Shown here one piece after another: positions 1-8,126 of a DNA stretch of 64,000 nt. The DNA is from Spirochaetales bacterium Spiro_09 (GTDB lineage Bacteria; Spirochaetota; Spirochaetia; Treponematales; Treponemataceae). The position numbers were made by a program, and so were the translations under genes. Each line of letters begins with the position of its first letter. Position 1 is the first letter of the stretch. The stretch is taken from assembly GCA_001604385.1 (NCBI GenBank), contig LVBK01000020.1, forward strand, positions 62,001 to 126,000, written 5' to 3'. Under the pieces are notes generated by a model. The model saw only the letters and a program-made list of their open reading frames with translations. It was not told where the DNA came from and made no database searches.

Positions 1-927
1 CGCATTCGTGACCATCACTGCGGGCAGCGCATGGTAGTTCGCGGTCTCGTGGAGTTCTCCAGTTGTTGCGTCAATACCTGCCGCTATTGCGGCTTGAACC
101 GGAATAATCCGAAGGCAGAGCGTTTCCGCCTTACTCCGGACGACATTCTGGAAAGCGCGCGTCTTGTGCACGAGGCAGGTATCCGCACTATTGTGCTGCA
201 GTCGGGAGAAGAATCCCGCGACGCCCGTGAGCTTGCCGATGTTATCAACAAAATTAAGAGCACCTATGATATGGCAATTACCCTGTCGGTCGGGGAGAGA
301 AGCCATGCCGATTACGCGCTCTGGAAGGAAGCTGGTGCCGACCGGTATCTTTTGCGGATAGAGTCCGTGGACGCGGATGTATACCGCTCCCTGCACGTGG
401 GTCGGGAACTGGAAACCCGTCTTGCCTGTCTTGAAACGCTTCGGGAGTTGGGGTATCAGGTGGGAAGCGGCGTCATGGTTGGCGTACCCGGTCAGACGAC
501 GCATCATCTTGCCCGGGACATCCGGTTTCTCGCTTCCCGCGAATTCGACATGATCGGGGTGGGTCCCTTTATTCCCCACCCGGACACCCCCTTCCGGGAC
601 GAGAAGGCCGGCGGGGTTGGCCTGACGCTCAGGATGCTCGCCCTTTTACGGATCGTCACGCGGAACGCCTGGCTTCCGGCGACGACCGCCCTCGGGAGCA
701 TGGACAGGGATTACCGCATTGACGCGCTCAAGGCAGGCGCCAATGTGCTCATGCCCAATTTCTCGCCGGTGGAAGTGAAGAAAAAGTATGAAATTTATCC
801 GGGAAAGCGGTGCATAACCGAACGCACCGGCGCCTGTGCGCTCTGTACCGAGGGTATTGCCCGCGCAGGGGGGCTCGAGATTGACTGGTCCCGGGCAGAT
901 TCGCTGAAGATGGCCGTCCGGCTCTAG
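1..927 (+). CDS. hydE: [FeFe] hydrogenase maturase HydE (radical SAM), 5' end outside window
   Basis: Frame open from base 1; radical-SAM CX3CX2C motif (CCVNTCRYCGL); HydE-like LVEFSxxCxNxCxYCGLR/N context and C-terminal PGKRCI. Confidence 0.9.
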   Translation, partial: RIRDHHCGQRMVVRGLVEFSSCCVNTCRYCGLNRNNPKAERFRLTPDDILESARLVHEAGIRTIVLQSGEESRDARELADVINKIKSTYDMAITLSVGERSHADYALWKEAGADRYLLRIESVDADVYRSLHVGRELETRLACLETLRELGYQVGSGVMVGVPGQTTHHLARDIRFLASREFDMIGVGPFIPHPDTPFRDEKAGGVGLTLRMLALLRIVTRNAWLPATTALGSMDRDYRIDALKAGANVLMPNFSPVEVKKKYEIYPGKRCITERTGACALCTEGIARAGGLEIDWSRADSLKMAVRL

Positions 928-931
928 GTGC

Positions 932-953
932 GGCAACGGCTCTTGCCGTTGCC
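932..953. terminator. Perfect 9-bp GC-rich hairpin between convergent genes, no U tract
   Basis: GGCAACGGC-TCTT-GCCGTTGCC directly after the hydE stop codon. Confidence 0.4.
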
Positions 954-961
954 CCTGCATC

Positions 962-1585
962 CTATATCCAGCCCAGAATTCCCGCAAACAGGATCATTGC
1001 CAGGGCGTCCACCGCGAACAGAGACCCGATGACCAGTCGTTGCACCCGGGGTTTCCAGTCGTGCGCGAAGTTTGCCATGAGGAAGAAAGGGATATAGACG
1101 GTAATGAACACGGGCAGGCTGCCCCACCAGGGGTACACCCAGACGAAGGCCGGGGTGCGGGCAAGAAAAATCTCGAATATCGAGAAAAACGCCGCATTGC
1201 CAAGGGCGAACACAATCCGGTTGTTGATTCCCAGAATTTTCAGCGCGGGGTCGGCCGGCAGCAGTTTGGAAAAAATGAGGCCGGCAACCGCGAACATCAT
1301 GGACAGTTCCCAGCCGACGCCGACCAGAAGCAGGAAGGAGGTGCCGGTCGGAACCGTCCACAACGCGTGGCCGCTCCAGTGCTGGATCAGCGCGTTCAAA
1401 ATCTCGAAGAACCAGTGGGTTGCATACAGGGCCAATCCCGCCGCTATTTGTTTCCAGTTTTTCTTTTCAATTTCACCGATATAGATGTACACCACAAAGG
1501 CAAAAAGAGGGATAAAATACCATTGAAAGGGATGGCCCTGACGCAGTATGGAAAGGGCCTGGTTTGTTGCTTCCGGATTGTTCAT
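962..1585 (-). CDS. Integral membrane protein of unknown function
   Basis: Multiple hydrophobic segments; start re-assigned to MNNPEAT (RBS AACAAGGAGT). Confidence 0.65.
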   Translation of the reverse strand: MNNPEATNQALSILRQGHPFQWYFIPLFAFVVYIYIGEIEKKNWKQIAAGLALYATHWFFEILNALIQHWSGHALWTVPTGTSFLLLVGVGWELSMMFAVAGLIFSKLLPADPALKILGINNRIVFALGNAAFFSIFEIFLARTPAFVWVYPWWGSLPVFITVYIPFFLMANFAHDWKPRVQRLVIGSLFAVDALAMILFAGILGWI

Positions 1586-1747
1586 GCGTGACTCCTTGTT
1601 AATGAAGGATACCGCACCGGAAGAAAAAAAACCGCTCCGGTGAGGCTCATTTCCCCTGCGGCAACCAGCGGTTGCGTTTTTTGTCCGGTATGGCTGGTAG
1701 AATGCCTCCTTCACCGGTTGTACTCTTGAAATAAGGAGAATAGACAA

Positions 1748-2434
1748 ATGGATATATCATCAACCTTACAGGCTCTCAGAAGAGAACAGGGGTTGTCACA
1801 GGAACGGCTTGCGGAGCTTTTAGGTGTCTCGCGCCAGGCTGTGGCAAAATGGGAGTCGGCCGACAGCCTTCCGGAAATAGAGAATCTTGTGGCAATTGCT
1901 TCTGTCTTCAGGGTCTCCCTGGACGATCTGGTCAGAAATTCAGCCGACTGCGGCGTTCACCCGGGCAGGAAGGACGGTGCAGCTTGCCATGACGCACAGT
2001 CTGAACTGGTTTCTTTTCTGATCAAGGCCAAGCGGCTGACCTATGCGGCTCATGGAGCCGAAACCAGGCCCTCGCGCCCGTCTTCGCACGATCTTGCCTA
2101 CACCGAGGGTGACTATTCCTACTATGACACCTATCTGGGAGGAGAGCGTTTTGCCGGGGAAGAGGCCGTGTGGCGCGGGGTAACGCCTCTGTGGTCCATG
2201 AATTATGCGGGCAGGGTTACCGCTCCGGGCTTCTCAGGCGATTTTTTGAAGGACGCCCTGTTGCGGGTTCCCCGGGACCAGCCGTTTCGGGGGCCGCGCC
2301 TGTATGCCTCGGGAGACTATGTGTATCATTGCCGGGTGGATGGAAACTTTGAATGGTTTTCTGGACGCGAAGAAATATTTCTACATGATATGTGCATATA
2401 TGAATGCCTCTTTCACGGGACGCTCATTGTGTAA
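1748..2434 (+). CDS. XRE-family transcriptional regulator with C-terminal DUF5680-like domain
   Basis: N-terminal HTH (LRREQGLSQERLAELLGVSRQAVAKWES); RBS AAGGAG. Confidence 0.85.
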   Translation: MDISSTLQALRREQGLSQERLAELLGVSRQAVAKWESADSLPEIENLVAIASVFRVSLDDLVRNSADCGVHPGRKDGAACHDAQSELVSFLIKAKRLTYAAHGAETRPSRPSSHDLAYTEGDYSYYDTYLGGERFAGEEAVWRGVTPLWSMNYAGRVTAPGFSGDFLKDALLRVPRDQPFRGPRLYASGDYVYHCRVDGNFEWFSGREEIFLHDMCIYECLFHGTLIV

Positions 2435-2456
2435 GTACCGGTAGTGCCGAATTCTG

Positions 2457-2485
2457 TTGACGCTGACGTTTTCAATGAATATGTT
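2457..2485 (+). promoter_or_regulatory. Sigma70-like promoter for MFS gene, predicted leaderless
   Basis: TTGACG-N17-TATGTT, 6 nt before ATG at 2492. Confidence 0.5.
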
Positions 2486-2491
2486 TCGGGA

Positions 2492-3766
2492 ATGAGTAAC
2501 TGGAAAGTGAAAACCGGTCTTTTTCTGGCCGGGCAAACCATATCGCTGTTCGGCTCTTCGCTGGTGCAATACGCCATACTGTGGCACCTGACGCTCGAAA
2601 TGCGTTCCGGCATGGTAATGACGGCCTACATTCTTGCGGGCTTTATTCCGTCCCTGTTTTTGTCCCCCTTTGCGGGCGTATGGGCTGACCGCTACGACAG
2701 AAAAAAACTGATTGTGCTGGCAGACGGCTTTATCGCGCTGGTGTCCCTGGTCGCAACTTTATTTTTGGCGCGGGGCTTCGAAAGCCTTGCCCTGTATTTG
2801 ACCGTGGCTGCCTTTCGCTCGTTCGGTTCGGCAGTGCATCAACCGGCGGTCGGAGCTTTTTTGCCGGGTATCGTACCGCCTGAGAGCCTGATGCGGGTAA
2901 ACGGCATTAACGGCAGCCTCCAAAGCGCCCTGATGCTGGTGTCCCCGATGGCGGCGGGCGCCCTTCTGGTATTGCTCGACATTCATTTGATTTTCCTGGT
3001 TGACGTGCTGACGGCCCTTGTAGCCATTGCAATTCTCGTGTTTTTTGTCCGGCACACGCAGGAGAGGGCCGGAGCAAACGCGGACGGAACCGACGCGGCG
3101 GAATCGGGCGGTGAGGCTCTGGCGCCCGCCGGCTACTTGAAAGATATTCGGGACGGAATACGGTATATTCGGGAACACCGGTATCTGATCTCGTTTTTCG
3201 CCTATATGGGAGCCATCTTCTTCCTGGTATCGCCGGCTGCCTTTTTAACCACCGTTCAGACCGCGCGCACTTTTGGCGGCGAGGTGTGGCGGCTGACTGC
3301 CATTGAAATAGTTTTTTCGGTGGGTATGCTCGCGGGAGGGGCCCTGATCGCATCCTGGGGCGGATTTACAAACAGGATCAAGACTATCGTATTGGGAAAT
3401 GCGGGAATGGCCGTATGCACGGTTGGCCTCGCGCTTTCTCCCTTTGTGGCCGGCTCCCTGAACTTCGCCGTGTACCTTGCCTTTATGGGCATTTTCGGGA
3501 TAGCGCTTCCACTTCTGAATACGCCGTCCACCGTGCTCTTGCAGGAGCAGGTTGATTCCGCCTACCTTGGACGAACCTTCGGGGTGTTTTCGATGATTTC
3601 CAGCTCCCTGATGCCCGTCGCGATGCTTGTCTTCGGCCCGCTGGCAGATGTTGTCGCGATCGAGTGGATTCTATTGGTGTGCGGCATCCTTATGCTGGGT
3701 TTGGCCATATCGGTTCGCGCCAACCGCCGGCTCATAGAAGCGGGCCGACGCGTTTCGGCGGTCTGA
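2492..3766 (+). CDS. MFS transporter (enterobactin-exporter/multidrug-like)
   Basis: Twelve-TM-like hydrophobic pattern, WADRYDRKK motif; start chosen at MSNWK after promoter. Confidence 0.85.
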   Translation: MSNWKVKTGLFLAGQTISLFGSSLVQYAILWHLTLEMRSGMVMTAYILAGFIPSLFLSPFAGVWADRYDRKKLIVLADGFIALVSLVATLFLARGFESLALYLTVAAFRSFGSAVHQPAVGAFLPGIVPPESLMRVNGINGSLQSALMLVSPMAAGALLVLLDIHLIFLVDVLTALVAIAILVFFVRHTQERAGANADGTDAAESGGEALAPAGYLKDIRDGIRYIREHRYLISFFAYMGAIFFLVSPAAFLTTVQTARTFGGEVWRLTAIEIVFSVGMLAGGALIASWGGFTNRIKTIVLGNAGMAVCTVGLALSPFVAGSLNFAVYLAFMGIFGIALPLLNTPSTVLLQEQVDSAYLGRTFGVFSMISSSLMPVAMLVFGPLADVVAIEWILLVCGILMLGLAISVRANRRLIEAGRRVSAV

Positions 3767-3782
3767 CACCCTGCGGTGTCAG
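3763..3782. terminator. Perfect 8-bp hairpin spanning MFS stop codon, convergent with glnK
   Basis: CTGACACC-CTGC-GGTGTCAG, no U tract. Confidence 0.4.
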
Positions 3783-3806
3783 CCAGTTTCGCGTTGTATG
3801 CGTCCG

Positions 3807-4148
3807 TTAACCGATGGCTTCCGAGCCGGTTTCCCCGGTCCGGATGCGAATGCAGCGTTCCAGGTTTGTGACCCAGATTTTTCCGTCGCCGATCTTGCCG
3901 GTTCGGGCAGCCGATATGATTGCATTGATTGTCGGATCGACAAATTCGTCGTTGACGGCAATGTCGAGCCTGATTTTCTTGTGCAAATTTACTTCGGTAA
4001 CCGCTCCGCGGTATTCCTCGGTGTAACCGGCCTGTTGTCCGCAGCCATGAGCCGGGCTGACGGTCATTTTCGTAACCTTCGCCTCGACAAGGGCTTTTTT
4101 GACATCTTCAAGCTTGTACGGTTGAATGAGCGCGACTATCAATTTCAT
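3807..4148 (-). CDS. glnK: P-II nitrogen regulatory protein
   Basis: Full-length PII ([28 protein letters not shown]); downstream of amtB. Confidence 0.93.
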   Translation of the reverse strand: MKLIVALIQPYKLEDVKKALVEAKVTKMTVSPAHGCGQQAGYTEEYRGAVTEVNLHKKIRLDIAVNDEFVDPTINAIISAARTGKIGDGKIWVTNLERCIRIRTGETGSEAIG

Positions 4149-4162
4149 GGTTTTATTCCTTC

Positions 4163-5461
4163 TCAGTCAATAATCTGGAAGCCGGCATATGCTTCCGCAC
4201 CGTGTTCTCCGCGGTCCAGACCGCCGAGTTCTTCTTCGCGCGATACGCGGATACCCATGATTGCCTTGAGCGCCAGCCAGATCGCGAGCGAGAGGCCGAA
4301 GACGAAGGCTGCAACCGCCACGACACCGATGGCCTGGTTCAGCAGAAGCTGAAAACCGCCGCCGAAGAACAGTCCGTTTCCGGTTGCCGATCCGGTAATG
4401 CCGTCCTTTGCGAAGAGCCCGACGGCAAGGGTTCCCCAAATGCCGTTTGCAAGGTGGACGGACAGGGCGCCGACCGGATCATCCATCCGTCTGCGGTCAA
4501 AGAAGGGTACCGCGACGACAACAAGCACGCCGGCGACCAGACCGATAAGGGCCGAGCTTCCCACGTCGACAAAGGCACAGCCCGCTGTTATGGCTACAAG
4601 GCCTGCCAGCGCGCCGTTGACGATCATCGAAAGGTCGGGTTTCCCCAGGGTGATCCAGGCGGTGATGGTGGAGGAAAGTATGGCCGCGGCGGCAGCCGTG
4701 TTGGTGGTGACCACGATGTGGGCAATTGCGCTTCCGTCGCCGACCGCCATCGTAGATCCGGGATTAAAACCGAACCAGCCGAACCACAGGACGAGTCCGC
4801 CCAGGGTAACCAGCGACATGTTATGTCCCAGAATGGGATTGATGGTGCCGTCCGCACGGTATTTCCCGGTACGGGGACCCAGCACGAGCACTCCCGCGAG
4901 GGCTGCCCATCCGCCGACGGAGTGAACGACCGTGGAGCCCGCAAAGTCCCAGAAACCGAGGGTCTGAAGCCATCCGCCTCCCCATATCCAGTGTCCGCTT
5001 ACCGGATACACAAGGGCGACCAGGAGGGAGGCGAAGACGATGAAGGCGGGAAACTTGATGCGTTCGGCTACCGCTCCGGACACGATTGTCGCGGCGGTTC
5101 CGGCAAACACAAGCTGGAAAATGAATTTTGCCCAGAAGGGTACGGCTGTCCAGGAGATAGCATCAAAACCCTCGTCAACGCCGCCGTTTGCGAAAAAGAG
5201 ATTCGTCAGGCCGACAAAGGGGTTTCCGTTACCGAACATCAGGCCCCAGCCGAGCGCCCAGAAGGATAGGGAGGCAATTGCAAAGACGATAAAGTTTTTG
5301 GTAAGTATGTTAACCGCGTTTTTGCTCCGGCACAGGCCTGTTTCAACCATGGCAAAGCCGAGATTCATGAAAAACACCAGGAATGCCGCGAAGAGCACCC
5401 ATACAGTGTCGAGTCCTACGGAAAGAGTGGAAAGAATGGCAGGATCGCTGACCGCATCCAT
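4163..5461 (-). CDS. amtB: Ammonium transporter
   Basis: Amt family motifs ([27 protein letters not shown]); linked to PII gene; RBS AAGGAGG. Confidence 0.95.
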   Translation of the reverse strand: MDAVSDPAILSTLSVGLDTVWVLFAAFLVFFMNLGFAMVETGLCRSKNAVNILTKNFIVFAIASLSFWALGWGLMFGNGNPFVGLTNLFFANGGVDEGFDAISWTAVPFWAKFIFQLVFAGTAATIVSGAVAERIKFPAFIVFASLLVALVYPVSGHWIWGGGWLQTLGFWDFAGSTVVHSVGGWAALAGVLVLGPRTGKYRADGTINPILGHNMSLVTLGGLVLWFGWFGFNPGSTMAVGDGSAIAHIVVTTNTAAAAAILSSTITAWITLGKPDLSMIVNGALAGLVAITAGCAFVDVGSSALIGLVAGVLVVVAVPFFDRRRMDDPVGALSVHLANGIWGTLAVGLFAKDGITGSATGNGLFFGGGFQLLLNQAIGVVAVAAFVFGLSLAIWLALKAIMGIRVSREEELGGLDRGEHGAEAYAGFQIID

Positions 5462-5544
5462 AGGAACCTCCTTAAATGAAAGTATTCCTACGTCTTTGTA
5501 GTCAGCGTGAGGCTGTCCAGGACAGCAGTACGCCTTTATCCGGC

Positions 5545-5573
5545 ATACTATCGTACGGTTGACCGCTCGTCAA
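5545..5573 (-). promoter_or_regulatory. Sigma70-like promoter of amtB-glnK
   Basis: TTGACG-N17-TAGTAT on minus strand; inverted repeat CGGTTGAC-N5-GTCAACCG (5556-5576) overlaps -35. Confidence 0.55.
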
Positions 5574-5595
5574 CCGGTCTTCGACGGGCAGGTCC

Positions 5596-6522
5596 CTAGC
5601 CTTCTTCGACGCGGTTGCGGCCCGCTTCCTTTGCCCGGTAGAGAGCCCGGTCAGCGCGCGATACCAGTTCGGCCGCTGTCGCGCAGTCGGGAGGAATGCC
5701 CGCGACGCCGAGGCTGACGGTCACCCGCTCTCCGGCGACCCTGGCGGAATTGTCGGCAACCCGGTCGCAACAGTGCCGGGCCATGAGTATCGCCTTTTCT
5801 GCAGGTGTTTCCGGAAGAATGAAAACCAGTTCCTCTCCGCCGTAGCGGCACAATATGTCGCTTGCCCGGCAGGTGGAGGCGAGCAGCATGGCGACCGCAC
5901 GCAGTACTTCGTCCCCTTTCTGGTGACCCCAGGTGTCGTTGTATTTTTTGAAGTGGTCAATGTCTATCATGATGAGGGCAAGCGGGCGGTCATAGCGGTG
6001 GGCGCGGTCCCATTCCTCGGCGAGGCGCCGGTCAAAGTACCGGCGGTTGTAGACCCCGGTCAGCTGGTCCTTCCAGGCCAATGCGGCGAGTCCTTCCTTT
6101 TTTGTATTGTAAAATTGTTTGAGCTCGAGCAATTTTTCTTCGAGGGGGCTTCCGGCCGCACCAGCGATGAGGGTGGAAATTTTCTGCTCGAAGGCCATGG
6201 TGTCGTCGGCGGAGGGTTCCCCATCCTGAATATCGGTGGCTTCCTTTATGACTATTTTCAGGTTTGCGGAGCCAAGCCTGAACCCTGCCTGTTCTCCCAA
6301 TAGCCGTTTTTCGATTCGCTCGCCGTCAATCCAGGTACCGTTTGTGCTGCCCTGGTCGGTCAGCACAAAACCTTCCGGCGTGCCGCACAGAAGCGCGTGA
6401 ACGCGCGAGACGGTCCGGTCCATGATGCGTATGGCACAGTCGTCACCGCGGCCCAGGAGGTAGGTTTTGGACGGGCTTATTTCCGTTTTCCGGTTCTCGT
6501 GATACAGGTAGTAGAGTTTCAT
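5596..6522 (-). CDS. FHA-domain diguanylate cyclase
   Basis: FHA (LLGRGDDCAIRI...SRVHALL...DQGSTNGTWIDG) plus GGEEL with DxDxFKxxND. Confidence 0.9.
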   Translation of the reverse strand: MKLYYLYHENRKTEISPSKTYLLGRGDDCAIRIMDRTVSRVHALLCGTPEGFVLTDQGSTNGTWIDGERIEKRLLGEQAGFRLGSANLKIVIKEATDIQDGEPSADDTMAFEQKISTLIAGAAGSPLEEKLLELKQFYNTKKEGLAALAWKDQLTGVYNRRYFDRRLAEEWDRAHRYDRPLALIMIDIDHFKKYNDTWGHQKGDEVLRAVAMLLASTCRASDILCRYGGEELVFILPETPAEKAILMARHCCDRVADNSARVAGERVTVSLGVAGIPPDCATAAELVSRADRALYRAKEAGRNRVEEG

Positions 6523-6634
6523 ACATCTTTCATGATACTGCATAGAGCGCGAGCCGGCCATCTTTCTTGCGCGTCTCTCGCGCCGGCAGTCGTCCTCCTG
6601 CCTTTCGCTCTCTGAGTCAATCTGTTCTTCCGTC

Positions 6635-6663
6635 TTGCCTTGACGGGAAGGCTGTGAGATAAT
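6635..6663 (+). promoter_or_regulatory. Sigma70-like promoter of VTC-DUF4956-CotH operon
   Basis: TTGCCT-N17-GATAAT, 9 nt before ATG at 6673, no SD. Confidence 0.45.
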
Positions 6664-6672
6664 CAAATTCTC

Positions 6673-7410
6673 ATGAAAAATTCACATCCGCGCCATGAGC
6701 TTAAATATTTGATATCCCTGCAGGATGCGGCTGTTTTGTCCACGCGGCTGTCGGCCTTCATGGCTGACGATTCCTACGGAGACGGAAAAGACGGATACGA
6801 GGTGTTGAGCCTTTATTTTGATACCCCCGCGCGGCAATTCGCCCGGGACAAGGAAGACGGTTTGTTCGAGCGGAAGAAGTACCGGCTGCGGACTTATGGC
6901 AGTACCGGGGTGTACAAGTTTGAGCAAAAGCAAAAAAAGGGAAGCCTGTGTTTCAAGACGTCCTGTACCGTTAATCCCGATACCGCGCGGGCCTTGCGGG
7001 ACGGCGGTCTGTCTGTCAATTCCCGGGAGGATGGTTTTCTCGCTTCCTTCGCTGCCCGACGGAATGCGGGCCTTTTGTCTCCTTCCGTGGGCGTTTCCTA
7101 TACCCGCCGCGCCTTTTGCCTTGAAAGCGGCCATGTGCGCGTTACCCTCGACGGGAATGTGCGCGCCCTCCGGCCGGCCGGCGCGTTCGCCGTTTCGGGC
7201 GATGTCGCGAAAGCTCCGTTCTCCCCGTCGGATCGACCGCTCGCGGTTCCCGTGCTCACACGCGGCTTTATCATACTGGAGGTAAAGTATACCGGGTTTT
7301 TGCCTGCCCCGGTTCGCTTTCTCCTGTCCTTGCCCGGCCGCCCGGTCCAATCCCTTTCCAAATATGTGCTCGCGCTTGACGCGCTGTCCGGCCTTCGGCA
7401 GCACCGCTGA
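6673..7410 (+). CDS. Polyphosphate polymerase (VTC/CYTH-like) domain protein
   Basis: RHELKYLI, YDTP..., EVKY motifs typical of VTC domain; followed by DUF4956 and CotH genes. Confidence 0.82.
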   Translation: MKNSHPRHELKYLISLQDAAVLSTRLSAFMADDSYGDGKDGYEVLSLYFDTPARQFARDKEDGLFERKKYRLRTYGSTGVYKFEQKQKKGSLCFKTSCTVNPDTARALRDGGLSVNSREDGFLASFAARRNAGLLSPSVGVSYTRRAFCLESGHVRVTLDGNVRALRPAGAFAVSGDVAKAPFSPSDRPLAVPVLTRGFIILEVKYTGFLPAPVRFLLSLPGRPVQSLSKYVLALDALSGLRQHR

Positions 7411-7442
7411 TGTGCCAATAAAACAACATTAAGGATGAGTAA

Positions 7443-8126
7443 ATGATCAATTTTGCGGATGTATTCAAGTCAAGTTTTCTTGCCCAGTCTGGCGGTCCCT
7501 CTGCCAACCCTCTGACCTTCGCGCTTTCCATCGTCAGTATCATCGTGTATGCCGCCCTGATCCGGGTTGTCTACCGGCATACCTATCGGGGGGTCATGTA
7601 TTCGAGGACCTTCGGTACCGCGCTCGGCGTTGGCGTATTGGTAACCGGTTTTATTATCATGACCATTTCGTCGAACATTGTGCTGTCCCTCGGTATGGTT
7701 GGCGCCCTGTCCATTGTACGCTTCAGAACGGCGGTAAAGGACGCCATGGACGTCATCTACATGTTTTGGGCGGTCGGTCTGGGCATTGCGGCCGGCGGCG
7801 GTCTTTTTGCCGTAGCCGCCCTGCTTTTTGTAGTGGTTGCCCTCTTTTTGATTGTCACCGCACGGGAAGGCCTTTTTACCCAGCCGTATCTGTTTGTCGT
7901 TTCCTGTGACGGAGAGGACTGCGAAAAAGAGGTGCTTGCCCTGATCTCGCCGGCCGTCAGGAAACTCTCCCTGCGCGGAAAAACGGTGCGGGGTACCGAG
8001 CGGGAACTGACTGTCGAGGTTGTTCTTGGCCGGGAAGGGGATACCTCCTTTGTCGCCCGTGCTGCCGCCGTCAAGGGCGTTGGTTCCGCTTCACTGATCG
8101 GTTGCGACGGCGATGTATCGGTGTAA
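7443..8126 (+). CDS. DUF4956 membrane protein
   Basis: SLGMVGALSIVRFRTAVKDAMDVIYMFWAVGLGIAAG; operon context. Confidence 0.85.
   Translation: MINFADVFKSSFLAQSGGPSANPLTFALSIVSIIVYAALIRVVYRHTYRGVMYSRTFGTALGVGVLVTGFIIMTISSNIVLSLGMVGALSIVRFRTAVKDAMDVIYMFWAVGLGIAAGGGLFAVAALLFVVVALFLIVTAREGLFTQPYLFVVSCDGEDCEKEVLALISPAVRKLSLRGKTVRGTERELTVEVVLGREGDTSFVARAAAVKGVGSASLIGCDGDVSV

Noticed and set aside
1615-1642. CACCGG...CCGGTG inverted repeat around an A8 tract upstream of the membrane-protein gene
   Set aside because: Only 6-bp arms in GC-rich DNA; not distinguishable from chance without comparative data.
1661-1680. GCAACC-AGC-GGTTGC-GTTTTTT as attenuator upstream of XRE
   Set aside because: Stem is only 6 bp and no upstream transcript on that strand is evident.
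4202-5269. 355-aa plus-strand ORF opposite amtB
   Set aside because: Shadow ORF of a strongly conserved transporter; no domain and no RBS.
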